Source: Galbula dea
Taxonomy: Eukaryota > Chordata > Aves > Piciformes > Galbulidae
Direction: 5' to 3'
Assembly (NCBI GenBank): GCA_013399015.1
Contig: VWZX01010089.1
Coordinates: 131,311 to 195,310, forward strand
Length of the DNA stretch: 64,000 nt
A program made the translations under genes and the position numbers. The notes beneath the pieces were generated by a model. That model searched no databases, was not told where the DNA came from, and worked only from the letters and a program-made list of their open reading frames with translations. Shown piece by piece: positions 1-50,200 of this stretch; position 1 is the first letter of the stretch; each line of letters starts with the position of its first letter.

Positions 1-489
1 AACAAGCCAGTCCAGGGCAGCTCTCAAAGCATCAGGCATAAAAGGAGCAGTCTGAGCAAGCAGTGAACAATTGCCTGCTACACTACCCAACCCAGTTCAT
101 GACACAGAAAAGCAAACTTTGAAAGCAAAACTCTGTTTTGAGATGTCAAATGACAACAAGAGTTGACACACAGGGCCAGAATTTGAAACCTACAAACAGG
201 AAAGCTTTTCTTCTCCCCTGTGACAAATCCTGATAGACTATGTCACCAATGGCATCACCAGGAATCATCTTGAGTGACTTTACTAGAACATACATTTTGA
301 CCCTCTTAAGAGTTCAAGCATGCTTGCTTGCTGCATTTTGGCTTCCATGGACTTTCTGTTGCTTGCCCACCCCAGAAAAACAACCTACCACAGTATGTTT
401 TAATGTGTGCTTAGGTGAGGATGTAAAAATCAAATGACATTAGATTATTTACAAAATGTTTCTATACTTCCTGGTTTCACTCTTAGTAC
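1..489 (-). other. MAP4K3: MAP4K3 intron 20, 5' part
   Basis: Begins with the exon 20 donor and runs off the left edge. No further MAP4K3 coding exon or recognisable repeat is visible. Confidence 0.7.
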
Positions 490-39346
<38,857 letters not shown>

Positions 39347-39640
39347 GGTGCCGGGGGAAGGCCCCGCTCAGGCCGCGACCCCCCGGACCGGAGGTGGAGG
39401 ATGGGGCGGGAAGGGGTGGGGGGAAAGGGAAGCCGACAGCGGAACGCTCACCACCTCCCCCCAGCCCGCTCCGGCAACATGGCGCCGCGTCTGCCGCAGC
39501 ACGCAGGCGCAAGGGGCGCGGGCCCACCTCCCTCCCCCGGCCGCCGCCATCACGCCTGCGCGGGCCGGCAGAAGGCGGGACAGTCCTTTCCGCTCATGCT
39601 CCGTTTGGAGGGGCCGGGTCTGGTGAGGACCGGTAGGTAA

Positions 39641-41040
39641 GAGCTTAAAAAAACCAGCTGTCTTTATTTACTAAAGGGGAGATCCCGGTGAACGTACATC
39701 GGGGTTGGCTTTTCGGGTTCCAGCTGCACACAGAGGGGCTGAACTCGGGGTGGGGGGAGCTCCATCTACCTGTGCCGATGAGGTTGTCGAGGCGTGAATC
39801 GATGCTCAGGAGGCTTAGAGGCTTACCTGTCCCCTTGCCTCCCCAAGGGTTTGCAAACACCAGCTTGAAAACTCGCGTTCTGGTGTCGCTATAGAAGGTC
39901 CGACAAAAGACATGGCAGAAGCTGATGACAGAAGCCATGTGCTAAACAATTATGGCAGAACCTGTCTGCGTGGAAACTCCCTGCCATTTAGAAACTGGAG
40001 CGTTTCTAGCCCTCCAAGTTACTTTAAACGCTAGAAAAAGATAGCAAACAATGAGTGTATCACCCTGTGTCTACATAAAACTGCTGCACCCACATCCCGA
40101 AGCTGCATGACTATGATTACAACTATGATTATATGATCATGTCTCTGTCCCCGTTTTTGTGTTTCATGGCTCCGCTGTCCTCTCTCCACACCGGTGTCCT
40201 GCTCTCCTCAGCCTCCTCTTTTGTGTCTGGCTGTCCCCCGCTTCTTCTCTACATCCCTCTGTCCTTCTTCCTGCTTTTCCCTTTTCTCCCTCAGTCCTGC
40301 TGCATTTAGGCACTGAGCCTTGTAGCCATCTTACTGCTAAGACTTCTTATGTGCATTAATGGGTACACTTTTCCTGCCTCCTCTATCCTCCTGAATGTGT
40401 TTGCAGCACCTGGGTGCAGAGTTGGTGGTTGTGCACAGGTGCAGGGGACAGGGTGATGTGTTCATGGCCGTTATTCGTGATGGGCTTCAGCTGGGGCTGG
40501 AGCAGCCCCAGGTGTGGCTAGTGAGGCTAGCGATGGGCTGGCCCTGTTGTGGGAGGGCTTTGGCTGTGAGGGAGCTGAGGAGTATCCAAGGGAATCCTGC
40601 GGGGAGGTACATCCAGCAACGAACAGCCAATTCCTGCAGGGAGGCAGGATGTCTCCAAGCTGTTCCCGGCAAAGTGGTCACTGGCGTGCAGCACTGGCAG
40701 CTCGGTGCCTCCGTCGATGACATGCCTGAGTCTCCATGTATCAATGAAGCCTCGGGGATGAGGAGCAGCAAAACGTCCTCCACTGTGTGCTGCTGAGTGG
40801 TGGCACTGTGGAGGAGGAAGGAACAGAGAGAGAAACATCCAGATGGTAAAGGTCTCCTGTCTGTGGTGAGTCCCATGTTGATCTGATGCATGTCCTGGTC
40901 CATCTCTGCTTCCCCGCCCAGGCATTTTTACTCCTCTGCCTTGTCCCCTTTTGCTTTTTAAGTTTTCTATGTCTAGTTTTATCAAGCTGTCTGTCCTTGT
41001 GTTTAGTTCTGTCTTCTTTGTCATATACCCAGTTGCTTTT
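39641..41040. other. Intergenic sequence between MAP4K3 and the pyrimidine-rich repeat
   Basis: CpG density falls to moderate. ORFs on both strands around 40395-41066 have no recognisable domain and overlap each other, so I do not call a gene. No repeat family is recognised. Confidence 0.6.
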
Positions 41041-41769
41041 GCAATTTTTCTTTCATGCACTTGCACCCCTCTTTTCCCCCCAGAACCATTCTTGAGTCCA
41101 TATCTGCTCCCCAGGTTGATCTTTCTCTTCTCTCTTCCATTCAGTACTCCTCTGCTCAGTCTCCTGAGGACACCAGTACTTTGTACAATTCCCTTTTGAG
41201 CTCATTGCATCCCCAAGATTTCTTTGATCTCTCTGGCCCCTTTAGGACCTTTGCAATCCCTGTGACAGTGCCTCTGATTCTCTCTAAACCTTTTCTGAGG
41301 CCCTCTTTGTGTTTCAATCGTGAGATTCTGTTTAGTACCTGATACCCAAAGATATCTGTGGTTGGTTCAGTTCTCTTGTGCTTTTCAGAAAGGGGGATAG
41401 ATTTCAGCTACTTTTATCAACGCATCCCCCATGGTTGTATCTCCCACCCCTTTTTTTGGTCTATACACTTTTCCTGGTCTCCCATCCTCTTTTTGACCTT
41501 CCACTGCCTTCAACCCTCTATGTTTTTATGGCCTCTCAGCCCCTTTCCCCTAATTTCCCTCCCCCCCAGCTTCTCACCCCCTTTTCCCCTCCCAGTGACT
41601 TTTCCTCTGCACTAGTTTCCCATCCTCCCACCACTTCTAGACCTCCCACCTGCTCTTCATCTGCAATTTTACTCTCCCCTCCCACCCGCATTTCACCTGA
41701 GGTGTTTTTGTGTGTGTTTTGCAGTTTAGTTTTGTTATTGCTCCTTAGCTGTAGCTTAGGTGATCGTTC

Positions 41770-42100
41770 GGCCACTGTAGCATGGAGTTCCTAACGCATG
41801 GAACGTCCGTATCTCGTAGGACGCCTTCCGGGGCCATGGTATCTGCTGCCACCGTGTGTCCACCTCGGGGTACTGCGGCCGGGAGCGCCACAGCTGCAGT
41901 GTGGGCTGGCGGCACGAGGAGGCGAGGGCGGGAAGGAGGGCGCGAGAGGCTTCAGCGCGAGCCCGGCGAGGCCTCGGGGCCTGCTGGAAGGTATAGCCCA
42001 GGGCCGCTGGTGGGCTCGGAGAAGCGTTGGCACCTACCTTCCTGGGGAGGACTCACTGAACATCCTCGGTTTTGCAGCTGAGGCTCTCATGTCCTTACAG
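41770..42100. promoter_or_regulatory. Orphan CpG-rich block (possible promoter or first exon)
   Basis: By eye there are more than 20 CpGs within about 210 bases (41790-42000), while the flanking repeat is nearly CpG-free. A donor-like CTGGAAG|GTATAG falls at 41990/41991 on the + strand. No coding similarity is recognised. It could be the start of a divergent non-coding transcript, an upstream alternative first exon of BFSP1, or simply a GC-rich remnant. Confidence 0.4.
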
Positions 42101-42613
42101 GCTAGAGGTAAAAGGAAAGGTGGGAGCCTCAGGTTTATTGGGGCTATGAAAAAGGGTGATGACTACCAAGGGGAAGGTGGCGGTGGCCTCGCGTCGCCTC
42201 ACGGCCTCTCACCCCCTTTTGGCCTCCTCCTTGTATTTGTTTTCCCACCCCATATAGGCATTTATTCTTTTATCACTTCTCAGCCCCTTTTGACCTCACA
42301 TCCCTTTTAAGTCTCCACTTTTAACCCAGTCTCCCACCCCATTTTGGCCACCTACCCCCAAATATCCTCCCACTTACTTTTAAGCTCCTACCTCCTTTTG
42401 CTTTCCACTTTTTTCCCAGTGTCCCACTCCTCATTTGGGCTCTCACCCACTTTTGGTTTCCCATTGTTTCCAACACTTCACCCCTTTTTTGTCTCCAGTG
42501 TTTTCCTGGCATCCCACCCCTATTTTTGCCTCCCACCCCCCTTTTCATCTGCTTTTCCCCTGCCTCTTACTCTCTCCTGTTTGGCCTCCCATTCTTTCCC
42601 ATGCTCCATGCTC

Positions 42614-42629
42614 TTTTTTTTTTTTTTTT
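42614..42629 (+). repeat. T16 homopolymer
   Basis: Sixteen consecutive T at the left border of the second repeat arm. Confidence 0.85.
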
Positions 42630-42995
42630 GTCTCCCACTCCCTTTTTGAACTTCCACTGCCTTCAACCCTCCATGTTTCTATGGTCTCTCATCCCCTTCT
42701 GGCCTTCCACCCCCTTTTTTTCACCTCATCTTTTTTCCCCCCAACCTCTCACCTCCTTTTTCCCCTCACACGGCCTTTTCTTCTGCACTGACTACCCCTC
42801 CTCCTACTCCCTTTTAATCTCCCACCAATTCTAGACCTCCCACCTGCTCTTCATCTGCAATTTTACCCTCTCCTCCCACCTGCTTTTCACCTGCTTGTTT
42901 TTCCTACTCTTGCACCACCTTGTGGCTTCCCACCCCCTTTTCACTTGAATTTTTTTTCCCCCAACGTTTCACCCCTTGTTTTCTTCCTAATGCCT

Positions 42996-43110
42996 TGAAG
43001 GAAGGAGAAATGGTACAAGGAAGGATTGGAAAGAGGGAGGGAAATAAGTAAGGGAAGGATGCTGGTTAGGATGCATGAAGGAAGGGAAGAGGGAGGGAGG
43101 GAGGCAGGCT
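42996..43110 (+). repeat. Purine-rich GGAA/GGGA microsatellite-like tract
   Basis: Imperfect GAAGGAAGG and GAGGGAGGGAGG units. The purine bias switches strands immediately after the pyrimidine-rich array. Confidence 0.8.
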
Positions 43111-43660
43111 CTGCTTGGGATAATATGGTACATCCACAAAATCACGAAAGGAAATGGCACTCAGTTATTCCCAAGGAAACTGGTCTCCCAACAGGGCAGT
43201 GTTAAGCACAGGGCTTTTTGTACCACTTTTTCTTTCTTCTAGGTAGAAATAAGCTGTAGAGAAGGCTGACATGAAGAATCACGAAGCAAGAACCTAATGG
43301 CCAAATCTTGTACTCTGAGCAGGAGTCACTTTGACTTTCATATACTGTCCTGTCATGCTAAACGACTGCAAAACTGCCAAATAACAAAACCCCATGCGCT
43401 GCCATCCACTCACACCAAAATCCTGGCTCAGCAGAAGGCCTCTGCACACTGCCCTGGGGACATCACTATGGGACAAAGCTCTCCCCCCAGCACAGCCACG
43501 AAAGGCTTTGAACTCAGCCTTCGAAACTGCAAAGCGCTCGTTTTGTTGTCCGTGGATAATGCTTTAATCCGCCGAGCGAAAGCTGGACGTTGCTCTCTGT
43601 TGTTGTGGCCGTACACAATCACCACACTCAAAAAGCAAAGGGCCCTCGCCCCTCCCGTAC
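43111..43660. other. BFSP1 upstream flank
   Basis: Unique, moderately GC sequence between the GGAA tract and the BFSP1 proximal promoter. No exon or repeat is recognised. Confidence 0.55.
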
Positions 43661-43913
43661 CCACTGCTCCTCCGAACTGCTGACACCCGGACGGGCAGCC
43701 CCAAGGCGGGGCCATTGCCATTTATTTAGTTCCCTGCTGCAGATGATGCCTTTAGTGCCACAAACCGCCCTGGAGACAAGTCCTAATCGTCTGGGGGGGT
43801 GATTATGTTCAGTTCTTCCTCCCCAAACCCCCCAGACATAATTCAGATCCAAACTGGAGAGACAGGCCGGCACGCAAGAGGGGACCCCGGCACCGCACAG
43901 TCCCCCTGAAGCC
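43661..43913 (+). promoter_or_regulatory. BFSP1: Candidate proximal promoter and 5' UTR of BFSP1
   Basis: It lies directly upstream of the filensin ATG. Visible candidate sites are a Maf half-site TGCTGAC at 43678-43684, a GC box GGCGGGGC at 43705-43712 and a weak TATA-like TATTTAG at 43723-43729. Maf factors drive many lens genes, so the half-site is plausible, but single short motifs are weak evidence. The start site is inferred. Confidence 0.35.
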
Positions 43914-44284
43914 ATGTACAGGAGCAGCTTCCTCCGTGAGGTGCGCAAGGAGAAGTATGAACGATCGGATGCCTACGATGAGCTGCGAGGCTCCCCTGAA
44001 TTCGACAGTTTGGCCCAAGCCCGGGGCCTGGAGAACCTCCAGGAGCTCAACGAGCGCTTTGCCAGCTACATCAACCGGGCACGCGTTTTGGAGCAGCGCA
44101 ACACCATCCTGCGCAAGCAATTGGAGACCTTCCAGCGCATGGATGAGCTGGTGGGCTTGGACGAAGCCTTCGCCGGGCAGATCGAGTTCAATCGGCAGCG
44201 AATGCGGGAGCTGGCCTCTGACCGAGCCAAGCTGGAGCGGGAAGAGAAGGATGCCCAGCGCATGCTCGATGAGTATCGCAACAA
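43914..44284 (+). CDS. BFSP1: BFSP1 exon 1 (residues 1-123)
   Basis: Starts [16 protein letters not shown], resembling the human MYRRSY N-terminus. It covers the head, coil 1A and part of coil 1B. The donor GTAAGG is at 44285; the exon ends two nt into Lys124. Confidence 0.96.
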
Positions 44285-47200
44285 GTAAGGCTTGCGAGCA
44301 GAGGAAGAGAGGTGGTGGTGGTTCCGTAGGTCAGCTTTGTAGTAAGGATGGGTTGGGTGTCTCTGGTTGCTTCTTGGGTGTGGGTAATTGTAAATGAAGT
44401 GTTCTTGGGCTTTCTGTGGAAAAAGCAGTAGCAAATGTGTGGCAGTTCCATTGTTTTCTGCTACAGAAGTTGAGGACAAGAAGTTAGTCGATTCTGCTAT
44501 TACTCTCAACATCTGGAAAGAAACCAAAAAAGAATTAATAAATAAGAATAATTATTAACAATTATTAATAATTGATGTTATGGGGAAACACCCAGAGAAG
44601 CTGTGCTTTTTGAAAGTGAGATTTAGGGCCTGTTACAGGAGTAGTTAGTGACTGCTTAGAAAAAATGGATGTTGCATTGTCATGCAGTCATAGTCCTGGG
44701 ATGTTCACTCAGCAGCTGAAAACAAAAATGAAAAGGAAACTTGGACTTTATCCAAGCCAGCACCACTGCAATTTAAAAATAAAAGATACACAGGGCTATT
44801 AACAATGGAAGGCCAGTGGCTGCTTTTTAACCAAATTGCCTTCAGTTTACAGCAAGAAGTGAATTTTGGGTTTATGTTTTTCTCTTGGGAGCTGCTGAGT
44901 ATGACCTGAAGACAGATATAGAAATTGGCTGGGTTTTGAGTTGCAGATGGTAAAACAAGGCCAGTGCTCTGACACTGTGTCCTCTGCCTTCTCACCCTGC
45001 TTCTAGCTCAAAGCCATCCTGACAGCTGTGATTTCAGCTACTTAAACTTGTAAATAAAGCTTTCTAAACAAAATATAGGAGAAATAATCTTCTGTGCCAC
45101 GTTAGGACCTTGCCATGCTACTGCAACCAGGGCTGAAAACCTGCTCTCTTACCTGGTTCTGTGCTCAGTCAGCAGCAGGCAGTGTGACTTTCTTGCTTCA
45201 TTCAGAAACACAAAGCATCTACTTTTGGCACACTGGGGTTAACAAAATTCCTTAGAGCAGAGCATCGTGTACCAATCAATTGACAAATGTCTGTGTCCTT
45301 CACTAATGCAGAGCTTTAGGTCTTACAGCCCAATCTTTTACTCAAATTTCAAGTTTGGGAAATAGATTTATATCTATAAGTAAACCTTTTAAAGCTACAT
45401 TTTTAGAAGCAGACCTTTTAAGGCTATGTTTAAACACAGCAGGGCCTGGGAATACTGGATCTGTACAATTAAACATGCATGAACCATTGAAAAGTAGATG
45501 TTGCTTTAAAATTTATTTTTAAATCCTCTGTAGTCACATTCATAGCTTTTCACATTAACATGAATAATTCAGACTCTACCAGTGGAGAATTCTTTTTCTT
45601 GAAGCTGCAAAAAAAGCATCACTAGGAGCTATTTGGAAGCATCTCATAAAAAGACTAATTATGCTAATTTTATTGAGCATCATTATTATAGCAATGTTGC
45701 ATCTGCCTGTGGGAAAGGACTTTTTCTCTTTCCATGATATTAGGAAATAGGCTGAACCCCAAATTTTAGCAGCCTTGACTGAACAGGATTAATTAACTTC
45801 AGAAATTAAAAGTCTTGCTACTTGATTATTTCATTTAAAACTCATTCACTGCTAATCTTATGGGGTCTGCATGCAGTATGATTCCCTGGAAGTTGTTAGA
45901 TGTGGATCCTGGCACTGTGCACCCCAAGCTACACTGCATGGTGATGATCTGATGAGCTGACACCCTTTGGGGCCATAATGGAGACCCAACACCAGCGAGA
46001 AAACAAAAAAAAAAAGTAGGAAAACATGATAGCTGGGATATGAGGAGCAGCAGGTTATCCATCAGCAAAGCCATCTTCAAGCTTCTGCACTGCTGCTGCT
46101 TCACTGGTGATAAGGGAGAGCTTTATCCTGCTGCAGTAGCAGGTGAGGACATCCTGCCTGCCCTCCACCCCCTTCTCAGACTGCAAAAATCTTGCCCTGT
46201 GGCATATCCTAGCTTTCAGGGTATAAACCACAAGCATTATTGGCCTGTCTGTCATCTTTGCAGGACAAGCATTTTGCAGTTTGTGCTCTCTTTGGCACCC
46301 AAATTACTGCTCTCTGTTGCGAAAAAGCTAGTGAAGTGCCTTAGGGAAACTGAAAAGGAGAAATTGATAGAAAAGTTTAGCCTCTGCTTGTGGCAAGCCA
46401 AGAGGTTTCATACAGTGCTGGAAGAGTTCAGTAGGGTTCAACAGAGAGGCAGCATTTCTCTTCATGTTAAAAGCACAGGGCTGACACCAAATTGAGCATC
46501 TGACCGTTGAGCATTGTGAGGATGTATTGTGGCTGTTTTTCCCTTGGAGGGGAGCCAACCCTTGCACATCAGCAGAGGCAGGGCCAGAAAAAAAATAGGC
46601 CTTGCACTGCCCTCATCTTTCAAGAGCAAGAAGAGCCTGTCTGTCAGCTGGGGGTGGGAAAAGAGATTTGCAATGCTGCTGGAGCTGTGTTTTACAGATG
46701 AAGAAACAAGATGACTTCACTCCTGCACACCTGATGCTCCCAGCAGGCCAGTGGCCCAAGCTGTGGTGGGACTCAAGGGGCTTTACAAATACCTGTAAAT
46801 CTGTTAGTGTCCCAAGGGAGAGCTGCTCAGCCAAGAGAGGTGAGGTGATGGGAACCTTTAATGCTCTGATCTGCTTTGAGTGAGCCTGGCAGTGTCCTCG
46901 AAGCAGATGAACCTCATGGCTCCTAAGGTCCAGGAAAGGCTGACCAGTAACCATCTAAGAGAAACTTGATCTCTTCTCAGCATGTCCAGCTAGTTACTTG
47001 AACACTGAAATCAGATGTGAAGCATAAGAGGGCTGCAATTTACCAGCCACTACTCTTACATAGACACACTTCAGAAGGCACAGAGGCATCCTGAGGTCTC
47101 AAGCATTTCTAAGAATTTCTAAGACCTTTTTGCACTGAGCTTCTGAAGTAGATTGGACGTCACTTAAAAGCAATTCCCTTTCAGAGGATAATCACACAGT

Positions 47201-50200
47201 ATTCTCTCAAGGCTGACAAGTGGATTTATGAGTGTGCGATAGAGCAGGTCTTTGCATTATTTGAGAGGAAAGGAAAATGTAGCTGAGTATTTCAGTCATT
47301 GAAGGAGTTTTTGAGTGAGGATCTAGCAGCTTGGTAGGTTTGAGCAGGTCTGAACAACACCAGGGCTGAGATTTAGACCCTGACTCTAGTGGATGGCTGT
47401 ATATTACTAGGAATATAAGTCCTTTTGTTGTAGCTGTATATTTGATTTCACAAGCTGCCACAATCTGCTTCATACTCAGTTGTCAGAAAGTATCCAAGCT
47501 AACAAAGTGTTTATTGTCAACTGCACACAAATGTTACAAGATTGCTAGAAGACTGGGTGGAGGCAAGCTGCTTAATAAGCAACAGAAACAAAGGCAGTCT
47601 TGCTTTTGAAGCTGAATATTCTTGGTTGTATCCTTGGAAGTGAACCTGGTGTTACTATAATTTGGCAAAAGGCATTATTTTAGTTTTGTCAGAAAATAGC
47701 ACTTCAGCTGAGGAGGCCCAGCCATCTGTAGGAGTGGTAATGAAAAAAAAACCCTCAGCATTTTCACTTCTTTCCTTACTGTTCATGGTAAGAATTGAAA
47801 ATGGACCAGAGACCAACCCTCCTAATGTTATAGGATTTCTAAAAGAGGGAAAGTTGAGAAACCAGAGCACCTAGCTGAGTCCATTTCTTTGTTCTGCCAA
47901 CTTCTTCCATTGTGGTTCTGGTCAGTTCACAAATGACCCCATCTCTTCAGCTTTCCAAGACACAAGTCTTGCCCTTTAGGAGATAAAAAGAAAGAACCAA
48001 GGATGACACAATCATTAGAACTTAATCCTTGATGTGTCAGTCCAGGAACTGACAAGATCCCTGTTGACTAGAGAAAGTCCCTTAGATGTCTCCAGAGTAT
48101 CTGGGCTGAATCAATGATTTCAGGAGACAGGCAAGGGTTTATGTTCAATTCTGGATTACAGCCATCTTCATACTTGTGTTGATGCCCATAGCTTGTACTT
48201 CAAGGGAAGGATGTTCACCACCAGAGGCGATTTGTCCCCAACCACAAGGGTTTCTTGTAGAAAGTAAGAAAAGGACAGCTTTTTATATCGCAATTATTTT
48301 AGGGAAAGCAAAAGGATAAATAGGAAGAGACAATATTTACCTTGGCACTGGTAGCAGGTGGAGTTTGATGAGCTGTTCAGTACTGGTGGCAAAATCTTAT
48401 TGCCTTGTACTGTAACCCTATGTCCTTTTAAAACATTTCATATATAGTTTATTGAGGGAAAAGAATAAACAACAAATAATCAACAGTTAAGAAGTTTTGT
48501 ATTCTGCAGTTAAAAGGATTTCCTAGAAGGGAATTCCATCTAACATGCAAACACTGACCCCTAATTCTTAAAGAATACATGCCATTTCCTCAGCTGAAAG
48601 GTAAACACAACATAGATCTGTTGTTCATAGATATGTGAAACCAGATATATATTTGTTTCATATATATGTGAAACCATATATATATATTTTATATATGTGA
48701 AGCATATATTGGACATGATAGTGCAGGGACAATGCAGTTTGCAGACGGATGAGCCATTGAACTTCATCTCCTGTGTTCTGTTTGCAGGTATAGAAATGAA
48801 CGTGAGTATCAGCAGCGGCTGAAAGAAACCCTCGAGCGCCTTAATAAGGTAAGCCTCCAAAATTGGCCTGAAGTCTGCTGTGTCTCAAAGCTCCTTAGAT
48901 CCTTGCAAGGATATGGTCAGCCCTTCCTAGGAGAGACCCTCAACTTTGTTTTAGGTGTTCAGATGAAAGAGAAGCCACAGACCCCTCCCCGATTTGTTCC
49001 TTTCACAGGGAAACATGAGGAATGTTTATGTAGAGCTGCATTTTCCTGAACTAATGCCATGGGAAGAGAAATAATAATAACAATAATAATAAGGCTCAGA
49101 GAGAAGATGAACGTTTACTAATGTATATTCATCCTCTGTTGCTACTAGCTTTCATCTGAGTGAAGAAAGTTACATTATGTCTTTCCCTGGTTTTGTCACA
49201 GCTTATCCTTCATCTTCTCTATTAGGAAACAATTACAGGTGGATTAAGTAGAGGTTTCATTTCCCTGCTACAAATGGCAGGAGCTGTTCTGCTTGAGCAG
49301 GGCCATGTCAGTGACATGTTTTATTTTTTTTAAATGTGCATTTTTAGCACTTCCATCTCCAATGAGCTCTAGATACCCTACCTTAGTGCTATTTTCTAGT
49401 ATGTTCCAGGGCTCCTAGACACCCTGCAAACTCCTAAAAATATATATATATGGAGGCATGTATTTTGTAAGGGGTACCTGGAGGTGGTGAGTCCATCTTC
49501 ACAGTTGCTCTCAGCCAATCTGTGGCTAAAAGGTGAATCGTTTTGGCAACCCCAGGCACAGCAGACAAGATCTTGAGCTGTAGGAGGTGTTTTTCTGCCA
49601 GGCTCTATCTGGGCTGCCCCTGTTGCAGCAGCTCTTTTTCTTGGGGCACCAAATGCTGGATGGAACACAGCTGAATTTCTGTGCAGTACCCAAGATGTAG
49701 CCTGAAACCTGTGTGTGCAGCTGCAAACTCATGCCTTTTCAGTTTGGAAAATCAGCAAACTGGTTCTGGAGAGATCTAAGGGATTTCTCTTCCAGGGTAA
49801 ATTAAAATGTTGCTTCAGCACATGGATCAACGTTCTGGAATTGGCACCTAAAGCAGAAAGGTTTTTCAGGAGCTGAGTGAACAGCAAATACTGCAAAGCT
49901 CAGAAGAAAATGTGTAGGCACTTCACTGTTCTGACATAGAGCATGATCAATGAAGCTGGTCTCTCTGAAAGCAGAGAATAAAAGCAGAAGTGTTTTTCCC
50001 TTTTGAAGGAACATTTGGAAAACCAAACACTGCTTTTGCTTATTACACGCAGAAATATTTGCTTATTGGTATTATCTAGGGGGCTGGAGCCCTTTTTTGG
50101 CTCTCCCCCAAGCCTCCCAACATAACTATTGTCCTGCTGATCTTCCTTTCAATAGGAAGGCAGAGGAGTGCAGAAAAGCAGCAGCATTCCTGATGACTGG

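Larger units (their letters stand above)
41041..42990 (+). repeat. Pyrimidine-rich degenerate tandem repeat (interrupted)
   Basis: The + strand is strongly C/T-rich, built from variants of CTCCCACCCCCTTTT plus a short spacer such as GGCCTCC. Two long arms resemble each other closely: about 41477-41702 and about 42629-42896. Shared landmarks are CCACTGCCTTCAACCCTC, TAGACCTCCCACCTGCTC and TTCATCTGCAATTTTAC. A CpG-rich, non-repetitive block (about 41770-42100) interrupts the array. ORFs across it exist only because stop codons are rare in C/T-rich sequence. Confidence 0.8.

Noticed and set aside
40487..41066. Overlapping ORFs of 130-180 codons on both strands
   Set aside because: They overlap each other in several frames and show no conserved domain. 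A decayed transposon was considered but no motif could be matched.
41358..42834. Several 85-170 codon ORFs rich in Ser, Pro, Phe and Leu
   Set aside because: They result from the pyrimidine-rich repeat, which lacks stop codons in all + frames; repeats read as protein.
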